A DNA stretch of 8,773 nt from Gammaproteobacteria bacterium (GTDB lineage: Bacteria; Pseudomonadota; Gammaproteobacteria; CAJXQU01). Shown piece after piece: positions 1 to 5,206 of this stretch. Position 1 is the stretch's first letter, and each line of letters begins with the position of its first letter. The stretch spans positions 1 through 8,773 of the forward strand of contig JALSSM010000365.1 in NCBI GenBank assembly GCA_026984275.1, written 5' to 3'. The notes below the pieces were generated by a model. The model was not told the DNA's origin and did not search any database. It worked only from the letters and a program-made list of their open reading frames with translations. Position numbers and translations under genes: made by a program.

Positions 1-1479
1 TGACATCTGTGTTTTTGCCATACAAATAGGATAGGAACCATATTCTTCATTCCAGTCCGCAAGTTGTTTTTTAACTTTAGGATCGGCTGAAATACTGGCA
101 GCGCGATAAACTTTAGTTGCTATCGCCTCGACTTTATCCCACAAAGACATGTCGTCATCGTAAACATAAGTATGCTTACCAGGATTATTCTCAACCACAT
201 CAACAACGGCATGAGCCAGATCTTCTGCACCTGCACCGCCGTCAGCCCAATGTTTGGAAACGACACACTTAACACCTAATTCTTCACATCGTTTTTCTAA
301 CAATGCAATTTCAGCATCGGTATCCAGAGTAAAATGGTTAACACAAACAACACAAGGCAACCCATAAACATTTTGAATGTTTTCAACATGACGCTCCATA
401 TTGATCATTCCTTTGGCCAGTGCGTCCAGGTTTTCATTGGTAAGATCATCTTTGGCAACGCCACCGTGATATTTAAGTGCACGAATAGTTGCAACCAGAA
501 CAACTGCTTCAGGGTTTAATCCAGCAATACGTGTCTTGATATCAATAAATTTCTCAGCACCGAGATCAGCACCAAAACCACCTTCGGTAATAACATAATC
601 AGCCAGTTTCAGACCCGTTTTAGTCGCGGTAACGGTATTACAACCATGAGCGATATTAGCAAAAGGCCCACCATGAATAATGGCAATATTGTTTTCCAGA
701 GTTTGAACAAGATTAGGCTTGATCGCATCTTTTAACAACGCGGCCATTGAACCCTGTGCATTTAGATCACTAGCATAAATTGGCGTTTTATTATCACGTT
801 TGTAGCCAATAACAATACGACCAAGTCTTTCCTTGAGATCAGCACGACTGGTGGCAAGACAAAGAATGGCCATAATTTCAGAGGCGACAACGATATCAAA
901 ACCATCTTCTCGTAAGTAGCCATTAGCAGGACCACCCATGCCAACCGTGATCTTACGTAGAGCACGATCATTCATGTCAACAACACGTTTCCACTGGATA
1001 CGGCGTGGATCAATGCCTAATTCATTACCATGGTTGATATGGTTATCGATCATGGCTGATAAAAGTGCATGGGCAACGCCAATTGCGTGGAAGTCACCAG
1101 TAAAGTGCAGGTTAATATCTTCCATCGGAACAACTTGTGAATAACCACCACCAGCAGCGCCACCTTTCATGCCAAAACATGGACCCAGTGAAGGTTCTCG
1201 AAGACACATGATGGCTTTCTTGCCGATGCGGTTCAGAGCATCTCCAAGTCCGACAGTTGTTGTTGTTTTACCTTCGCCTGCTGGGGTTGGGCTAACGGCT
1301 GTGACAAGTACCAGGTGACCCTCTTTTTGATCTTTCAGGCTATCGACATAATCCAGTGATAGTTTGGCTTTATAATGTCCGTATGGATCAAGGTGTTTCG
1401 CATCGATACCAAACTTTTCTCCGGCAAGATCGATGATGGGCTCCATTTTTGCTTTTTGTGCTATTTCTATATCTGACAT
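1..1479 (-). CDS. fhs: Formate--tetrahydrofolate ligase (10-formyl-THF synthetase), 3'-truncated by window edge
   Basis: ATP-dependent cytosolic enzyme joining formate to tetrahydrofolate to give 10-formyl-THF, feeding purine synthesis, Met-tRNA formylation and C1 metabolism. The minus-strand frame is open for 493 codons from ATG at 1479 to the window edge. Family members are about 556-560 residues, so roughly 65 C-terminal residues are missing. Seen directly: the P-loop PTPAGEGKTT (residues 64-73, Lys71), the motif REPSLGP (94-100), the glycine-rich GMKGGAAGGGYSQV (103-116) and NLHFTGDFHA just after it, all hallmarks of the family. The start is supported by AGGAG (1487-1491) with 7-nt spacing. 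The ATG at 1484 is in another frame and too close to the RBS. No frameshift was found when reading the whole frame. No folD or other folate gene is adjacent in the window, and the downstream neighbour is not visible. Identity is very secure; whether the 3' end is intact cannot be seen. Confidence 0.97.
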   Translation of the reverse strand, partial: MSDIEIAQKAKMEPIIDLAGEKFGIDAKHLDPYGHYKAKLSLDYVDSLKDQKEGHLVLVTAVSPTPAGEGKTTTTVGLGDALNRIGKKAIMCLREPSLGPCFGMKGGAAGGGYSQVVPMEDINLHFTGDFHAIGVAHALLSAMIDNHINHGNELGIDPRRIQWKRVVDMNDRALRKITVGMGGPANGYLREDGFDIVVASEIMAILCLATSRADLKERLGRIVIGYKRDNKTPIYASDLNAQGSMAALLKDAIKPNLVQTLENNIAIIHGGPFANIAHGCNTVTATKTGLKLADYVITEGGFGADLGAEKFIDIKTRIAGLNPEAVVLVATIRALKYHGGVAKDDLTNENLDALAKGMINMERHVENIQNVYGLPCVVCVNHFTLDTDAEIALLEKRCEELGVKCVVSKHWADGGAGAEDLAHAVVDVVENNPGKHTYVYDDDMSLWDKVEAIATKVYRAASISADPKVKKQLADWNEEYGSYPICMAKTQMS

Positions 1480-1574
1480 GACATTGCTCCTCTCATCATT
1501 TTGAGCTATGGCTAATAAAATTATGAAAAATAATCAAAAAGTTCGCTTTTTTAATATGTTATAGCAAGCTTTTT

Positions 1575-1601
1575 ATTATAAAATTTTCGTCGAAGTCTCA
1601 A
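1575..1601 (-). promoter_or_regulatory. Putative sigma-70 promoter of fhs
   Basis: On the minus strand TTGAGA (1601-1596) precedes a perfect TATAAT (1580-1575). The 15-bp spacer is shorter than the usual 16-18. Transcription would start near 1568, leaving an untranslated leader of about 90 nt before the fhs ATG. The -35 box lies partly inside a small dyad (GAAGT...ACTTC, 1592-1608) that could bind a regulator. The call rests only on consensus matches in an AT-rich stretch. Confidence 0.45.
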
Positions 1602-1667
1602 TAACTTCTGACTGAGCGTGGTATTCTATCTTGATAATTCATAAATCACTAATTCTCTGATCTGACT

Positions 1668-1904
1668 TTAACTATGATTGACCTTCTTGAATCGTTTTAA
1701 TTTGGTTTTGTTATTCTTTAATGACAGGCTTTCTGGTGCGTTACTAAGTATGAACAATCGTTTAATATCAGGCGCAATGTCTATCTGTTCGTTAACCAAA
1801 AGCACCACTGTTTGATCGGCTCTATGGGATAATTGATTGGGAAGCAAATGAAACAGGCTATCGTTTGTAGAGCCTGATTTCTTAAAGATTTCACAGGCTT
1901 TGTA
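1668..1904 (-). pseudogene. Possible gene remnant: 78-codon open frame without a good start
   Basis: On the minus strand a frame stays open from just after a TGA (1907-1905) to TAA (1670-1668). The translation has mixed composition, with a hydrophobic stretch (QTVVLLVNEQIDIAPDIKRL) followed by a basic tail (KTKLKRFKKVNHS). It has no ATG. The only possible starts are TTG at 1847 and GTG at 1808, neither with a ribosome binding site. I recognise no family. An open frame of this length in an AT-rich gap is unusual but can occur by chance, so this could be the 3' remnant of a lost gene or noise. Confidence 0.2.
1850..1881. repeat. Imperfect inverted repeat (hairpin) upstream of DUF945 gene
   Basis: GAAACAGGCT (1850-1859) can pair with AGCCTGATTTC (1871-1881) with one bulged A, giving about ten base pairs around an 11-nt loop. 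It lies about 90 bp before the DUF945 start. No T-run follows, so it is not a good intrinsic terminator. An operator or chance dyad is equally possible. Confidence 0.3.
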
Positions 1905-1956
1905 TCAAGATCTAAGACATAATGCCGATGCCTTCAATGTTATAAATATAAACTAT

Positions 1957-1961
1957 AAGGA
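1957..1961 (+). promoter_or_regulatory. Ribosome binding site of DUF945 gene
   Basis: AAGGA lies 8 nt upstream of the ATG at 1970. It fixes the start so that the protein begins with two lysines and a hydrophobic segment, as expected for a secreted or anchored protein. Confidence 0.65.
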
Positions 1962-1969
1962 CGAAATAA

Positions 1970-3439
1970 ATGAAAAAAGTATTATTCGTTGTGTTGTTAG
2001 CTGTACCCATTCTCTGGGCAGGTATGACATGGCTCACCTCAAACAAAACAGAAGAAGTATTTGATGGAGTGCTCGCGGAATCAAACCAGAATCTGACAGA
2101 GAGTTTTCCTTTTGTGAAAGCAGAGAAAAAATCTTTTGAAAAGGGTTTTACCAGCAGTACAGCCAAATCAGTCGTTACTCTAAATCCAGAATTATTTGGT
2201 GATGAAGAACCCATGAACATTGTCGTAAATCATACTATTTATCATGGCCCCATCATGTTGACACCGAATGGTGTGAAAACAGGTAGTAGCTATGTTTATA
2301 CAACATTGGATCAGGATTCACTGTCAACAGAAGTTAAAGATCTTATAAAGTTGCTTTTTGATGGAAAAGAACCCGTTATTTCAGGTGTTCAGACAGGTAT
2401 TGGTGGTGATATTAATGTTGACCTTGAAGTAGCACCGTTATCTTTTGATGCAAAGAAATATAAAACACTTACGGGCAAAGAACCTGACCCGGATGATCCG
2501 AATTTTATTTCTTTTTCAGGAATCAACGGCCACGTTACAACAAACACGGAAGGCTCCCGTCTGGATGGTTTCCTCAATCTGGGTGCGCTGGAAATGAAAG
2601 GAAAATCTGAAGGTAAGGACTTCATTTTAAACATGGCGGCTTCCAGTATGGAAATGGATATTGATGAGCTATATAAAGGATCAATTCTCGATGGTTCTGT
2701 TGTGATGGAAATTCCTGAACTGTCTTTTTCTGATGGCGAAGGTGCAGATATGGTTATGTCTGATCTCAGTATTACTTCTGAAGCGAAACAGGAAAATGCA
2801 AAATTCGGAGGATTTGGAACTCTTGATGTGGGTAAGTTACTGGTAAAGAAACCCGATGACAGTGTTGCGTTTCCAGAATCTAAAATACACGCAAAATTCG
2901 GAGTCGAAGGATTCGAGCGGGGTGCAGTGATTAGACTGGTCGATCAGGGACAAAAGATGCGTTCTTCTCAGCTGATGCTTCTGAATGAGGATGATCCTGA
3001 TCAGATGAGTGAAGCGATGTTAAAATCGATGGGTGCTTATTATGCAGCCGTTGCAGACACAATTAAGCAGGGCGTTGGAATCAACACAAATCTGGAGATC
3101 AGTAATGATACGGGTCATTCTGCGGTCAAATTTGATCTGGATTATGCGGATGCTAAAAAGCTGACCGATCTTAAAACGATTAGAGATTTGATCATGGCTT
3201 TACAAGGCCAACTGAAGATCTCCGTTGATAAAGGCATGATCGCAGGTACACCTGCAGAAGAAGCGGCAGGCATGCCTGTAGCAATGGGATTTGCTGTTGA
3301 TAAAGGTGAGTCCTATGAAGCGATTGCAGATTTGGCTGGGGGTGAGCTTAAAGTCAATGGTGAACCCATGCCGATCCTGGACATGCTGGGTGGCATGGTT
3401 GACCAAACTATTCCTTGGGAGATGTTGCAGGGTTTATAG
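1970..3439 (+). CDS. DUF945 (YdgA-like) family protein, probably envelope-anchored
   Basis: A 489-residue protein of unknown biochemical function. Residues 2-22 begin with two lysines followed by a hydrophobic segment ending near Trp21, without a lipobox cysteine, so it is probably a signal anchor or signal peptide placing the rest in the periplasm. The body matches my recollection of the DUF945/YdgA family: a short KKSFEKGFTSS-type strand near residues 53-63, a YHGPIMLTPNGV motif near residues 91-102 (the family's HGP signature), many alternating beta-strand stretches, and a C-terminal block with DKGESYEAIADLAGGELKVNG, whose L-x-VNG ending is typical. Length is close to E. coli YdgA (about 500 residues). 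The start is supported by AAGGA (1957-1961) with 8-nt spacing. The gene stands alone and ends at a terminator shared with the opposing kinase. The family call is by eye and no role can be assigned. Confidence 0.8.
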   Translation: MKKVLFVVLLAVPILWAGMTWLTSNKTEEVFDGVLAESNQNLTESFPFVKAEKKSFEKGFTSSTAKSVVTLNPELFGDEEPMNIVVNHTIYHGPIMLTPNGVKTGSSYVYTTLDQDSLSTEVKDLIKLLFDGKEPVISGVQTGIGGDINVDLEVAPLSFDAKKYKTLTGKEPDPDDPNFISFSGINGHVTTNTEGSRLDGFLNLGALEMKGKSEGKDFILNMAASSMEMDIDELYKGSILDGSVVMEIPELSFSDGEGADMVMSDLSITSEAKQENAKFGGFGTLDVGKLLVKKPDDSVAFPESKIHAKFGVEGFERGAVIRLVDQGQKMRSSQLMLLNEDDPDQMSEAMLKSMGAYYAAVADTIKQGVGINTNLEISNDTGHSAVKFDLDYADAKKLTDLKTIRDLIMALQGQLKISVDKGMIAGTPAEEAAGMPVAMGFAVDKGESYEAIADLAGGELKVNGEPMPILDMLGGMVDQTIPWEMLQGL

Positions 3440-3462
3440 TGGCTAATCTATAAATCAATACT

Positions 3463-3497
3463 AAAAAAGGGCTTGTCTTAACTAAGCCCTTTTTTTT
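3463..3497. terminator. Bidirectional rho-independent terminator between DUF945 and kinase genes
   Basis: AAAAAAGGGCTT (3463-3474) pairs perfectly with AAGCCCTTTTTT (3484-3495) around a 9-nt loop. The T-run continues to 3497 on the plus strand, and the A-run gives an equivalent T-tract on the minus strand. It begins 23 nt after the DUF945 stop and ends 9 nt before the kinase stop codon, so it can end transcripts from both converging genes. Confidence 0.93.
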
Positions 3498-3506
3498 AAT
3501 TTAAAA

Positions 3507-4355
3507 TCAGGCCAGAACCAGATCTGAGATTCCGTGATGAGTTGTTTTATACGATTTAAGTGCTGATAAGAGTTCAGAAGCACTTTGAAACCGGTCTTCT
3601 GGATGCTTGGCCAGCAAACGATTAATGACAGGTTGATACTCTTGCAATAAAACAGGTAGCACCGGTATTGGCTCGTTGAGGTGTGAGTAAAATATTTTCA
3701 TTAATGAATCACCCCGGAAAGGTTTTTTCCCAGTGAGCATTTCATAAAATACTGCACCCAGACTATACAGATCAGATCGATGATCAATTGCTTTGTCATT
3801 ATTGATCTGTTCAGGACTCATATAATAGGGCGATCCAAGAATAACGCCCTGCAAGGTCAGACCATAAGATTTCCCCATGACTCTCGCAATTCCAAAATCA
3901 GAAATAGCCAGCGTATTATTCTCCCGAAGCAGGATATTTCTCGGTTTTATATCTCGATGAACAATACTTCGGCTGTGAACCTCTTCAAGGCCATAAGCAA
4001 TTTGACGAAGATAATGGATACTTTGATATGTGCTGATCCCCGCTAATATCTGTTGTGAAAGATCACCATTCTGGAAAAGCTCCATAATGATGCACGAAAA
4101 ATCCTTATCAACGTGTCTGCCATAAATACCGGCAACATTTGGGTGGTTCAGGTGTTTAAGAAGCTTGTACTCCATGACAAAACGTTTAATTGAGCGAATG
4201 TCTTCTTTATCATCGGAATCAAACTCCAGTATCTTTACAACCACTGTTTCCTTACTGTCCAGAGCTTCAGCCAGATAGACTGAGGACATACCCGTTCGCG
4301 AGATCCGTTTGATCAGCCTGTAATGAGGGATTGAATAGTTACTCGTAATGTCCAT
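3507..4355 (-). CDS. Stand-alone Hanks-type serine/threonine protein kinase
   Basis: A 282-residue protein that is essentially only a eukaryotic-like kinase domain. Visible landmarks: beta-3 VVVK with Lys41, alpha-C Glu62, catalytic loop HRDIKPRN (133-140; Asp135, Lys137, Asn140), DFG at 153-155, activation segment GSPYYMSPE (174-182), SDLYSLG (194-200), and the late Arg in PEDRF (Arg256). All catalytic residues are present, so it should be active. The glycine-rich loop is unusual: ISRTGMSSVY (18-27) keeps only the middle glycine of the usual GxGxxG. There is no transmembrane helix, PASTA or other sensor domain, so it is probably cytosolic and needs an outside signal or partner. AGG lies just upstream of the ATG. 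No phosphatase or FHA gene is nearby. It is convergent with the DUF945 gene and divergent from the initiator-tRNA/rimP operon. Substrates cannot be inferred. Confidence 0.93.
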   Translation of the reverse strand: MDITSNYSIPHYRLIKRISRTGMSSVYLAEALDSKETVVVKILEFDSDDKEDIRSIKRFVMEYKLLKHLNHPNVAGIYGRHVDKDFSCIIMELFQNGDLSQQILAGISTYQSIHYLRQIAYGLEEVHSRSIVHRDIKPRNILLRENNTLAISDFGIARVMGKSYGLTLQGVILGSPYYMSPEQINNDKAIDHRSDLYSLGAVFYEMLTGKKPFRGDSLMKIFYSHLNEPIPVLPVLLQEYQPVINRLLAKHPEDRFQSASELLSALKSYKTTHHGISDLVLA

Positions 4356-4399
4356 ATATTCCTGTTTCAGCTGTTCAGATGGCTTTTTTCAGAACACAC

Positions 4400-4431
4400 A
4401 AAAGCCGGGAACAGGCATTCCAACAGCTTTT
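4400..4431. repeat. Nested inverted repeat in kinase/tRNA divergent region
   Basis: AAAAGC (4400-4405) pairs with GCTTTT (4426-4431), and inside it GGAA (4408-4411) pairs with TTCC (4418-4421) around a 6-nt loop. On the minus strand it would lie about 45 nt before the kinase start, possibly in its leader. On the plus strand it is upstream of the tRNA promoter. The internal mismatched bases make it a modest structure, and its role is unknown. Confidence 0.3.
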
Positions 4432-4487
4432 ATCGGCCGACAGGGCTGGTGGCTTGAATCACACTTTTTCCAAGGGATTGGTCGAAG

Positions 4488-4537
4488 AAAAAAAATCAGT
4501 CGTCCTGCTTGAATAAATAGTACGTTGGGGGTAATAT
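4488..4537 (+). promoter_or_regulatory. Promoter of initiator tRNA, with A-tract UP-like element and GC-rich discriminator
   Basis: TTGAAT (4509-4514) and TAATAT (4532-4537) are separated by exactly 17 bp. A run of eight A (4488-4495) lies about 50 bp before the expected start, where UP elements contact the RNA polymerase alpha subunits. The bases after the -10 box, TCCGCGCC (4538-4545), form a GC-rich discriminator of the kind found at stable-RNA promoters under stringent (ppGpp) control. Transcription would begin a few bases before the tRNA 5' end at 4553. Position relative to the tRNA makes the call strong; growth-rate control is inferred. Confidence 0.75.
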
Positions 4538-4552
4538 TCCGCGCCTGACTAG

Positions 4553-4629
4553 TGCGGGGTGGAGCAGTCTGGCAGCTCGTCGGGCTCATAACCCGAAGGT
4601 CGCAGGTTCAAATCCTGCCCCCGCTACCA
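4553..4629 (+). tRNA. Initiator tRNA-fMet (anticodon CAU)
   Basis: A 77-nt cloverleaf with encoded CCA (4627-4629) and anticodon CAT at 4587-4589. Acceptor strands are TGCGGGG and CCCCGCT, D stem GAGC/GCTC, anticodon stem TCGGG/CCCGA, and T stem GCAGG/CCTGC around TTCAAAT. Initiator identity is shown by three consecutive G-C pairs next to the anticodon loop (GGG/CCC), the A11-U24 pair in the D stem, and the absence of a Watson-Crick pair at 1-72. The 1-72 mismatch here is U1-U72, where E. coli has C1-A72. That mismatch marks the tRNA for formylation and blocks its use in elongation. It stands just before rimP, as metY does in E. coli, and has its own promoter and terminator. Confidence 0.97.
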
Positions 4630-4632
4630 ATC

Positions 4633-4662
4633 AAAAAAGGCCCCGGGAATCGGGGCTTTTTA
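4633..4662 (+). terminator. Rho-independent terminator after initiator tRNA
   Basis: GCCCCG (4640-4645) pairs with CGGGGC (4651-4656) around a GGAAT loop. A G-T pair and A-T pairs extend the stem, with the T-run at 4657-4661. It begins 3 nt past the tRNA CCA and ends 19 nt before the rimP start. Complete termination would cut rimP-nusA-infB off from the tRNA promoter, so partial readthrough or another promoter is implied. Confidence 0.88.
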
Positions 4663-4680
4663 TTATGTGGGATTTGAGGG

Positions 4681-5163
4681 ATGTTTAACGACAGTTCACC
4701 GCTATATAAAATGCTTGATTCCAGTATCTCTGGATTAGGTTACGAACTGTTAGGGTTTGAACAGGTGCAGGATGCTGGCGGTGCTGTTTTACGGGTCTAT
4801 ATTGATCACGAAGAGGGTATTGTCGTGGATGACTGTGGAATTGTCAGTCGTCATATCAGCGGCGTGCTTGATGTAGAAGATCTGGTGAGAGGACAATATA
4901 CTCTGGAAGTTTCTTCTCCGGGTCTGGATAGACCTTTGTTCAAAATGGAACACTATAAAAAGTTTATTGGCTCAGAGGTTAAAATAAAACTGAGCAGAAT
5001 GCTGGATGGACGACGTAAATTTAAAGGTGAAATACGTGGTGTAAACGATCAGAATGTTATAATTTCACTTGCCGGGCCGACAGGTCATGAAGAAGAGACG
5101 CAAGAGATAAATATTCCGTTCAATATGATCGAGACAGGGCGGCTTGTTCCTGAAGGATTTTAA
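4681..5163 (+). CDS. rimP: Ribosome maturation factor RimP
   Basis: Cytosolic 30S assembly factor that assists maturation of the small subunit before 70S formation. The 160-residue product aligns along its length with my recollection of E. coli RimP (about 150 residues): LGYELLGFE near residues 19-27, LRVYIDHEEGI, VDDCGIVSRHISGVLDVED, and the signature LEVSSPGLDRPLF near residues 79-91, followed by the C-terminal SH3-like domain (EVKIKL...FKGEI). An in-frame TGA at 4675-4677 rules out any longer start. The ATG at 4681 is preferred over Met11 because it gives the family N-terminal length. GAGGG directly abuts the ATG, an unusually tight spacing for a ribosome binding site. It follows the tRNA terminator and lies 43 nt before nusA, in the conserved rimP-nusA-infB order. 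Confidence 0.96.
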   Translation: MFNDSSPLYKMLDSSISGLGYELLGFEQVQDAGGAVLRVYIDHEEGIVVDDCGIVSRHISGVLDVEDLVRGQYTLEVSSPGLDRPLFKMEHYKKFIGSEVKIKLSRMLDGRRKFKGEIRGVNDQNVIISLAGPTGHEEETQEINIPFNMIETGRLVPEGF

Positions 5164-5206
5164 AAGCCAGAAGGAATATTACAAGAGTGACAACAAGAGT
5201 GATGAT

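Larger units (their letters stand above)
1480..1969. other. Intergenic region between fhs and the DUF945 gene
   Basis: About 490 bp between two divergently oriented genes. It contains the likely fhs promoter on the left, a weak A/T-stem hairpin with a TTCG loop (1536-1551), three direct copies of ACAGGCT (1724, 1853, 1893) with one inverted AGCCTG (1871-1876), and a minus-strand open frame (1668-1904) that may be a decayed gene. I could not fix a convincing -35/-10 pair for the plus-strand gene. TATAAA at 1941-1946 is a possible -10 but lacks a good partner. No tRNA or recognised small RNA was seen. Confidence 0.6.

Noticed and set aside
762..1144. Short open frames on both strands within 762-1144
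   Set aside because: They lie inside the intact fhs reading frame, which has full family motifs across this stretch.
1480..1568. Possible THF riboswitch in the fhs leader
   Set aside because: The leader is about 90 nt, AT-rich, and shows only a weak AAAAAG-TTCG-CTTTTT hairpin (1536-1551). I see no conserved riboswitch core, and such riboswitches are known mainly from Firmicutes.
4389..4589. 66-codon minus-strand open frame beginning with MSPTSC
   Set aside because: It overlaps most of the first half of the initiator tRNA and its promoter and has no family resemblance. It is a shadow of RNA-gene sequence.
4661..4666. TATTAT as a -10 box for a dedicated rimP promoter
   Set aside because: It lies at the end of the terminator T-run, and the bases 16-18 bp upstream (the GC-rich stem) do not resemble a -35 box.
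5144..5206. Upstream ATG extending nusA by 21 residues into rimP
   Set aside because: The extra residues do not match NusA, and Met at 5207 reproduces the conserved N-terminus (SKEIL, SNEKG).
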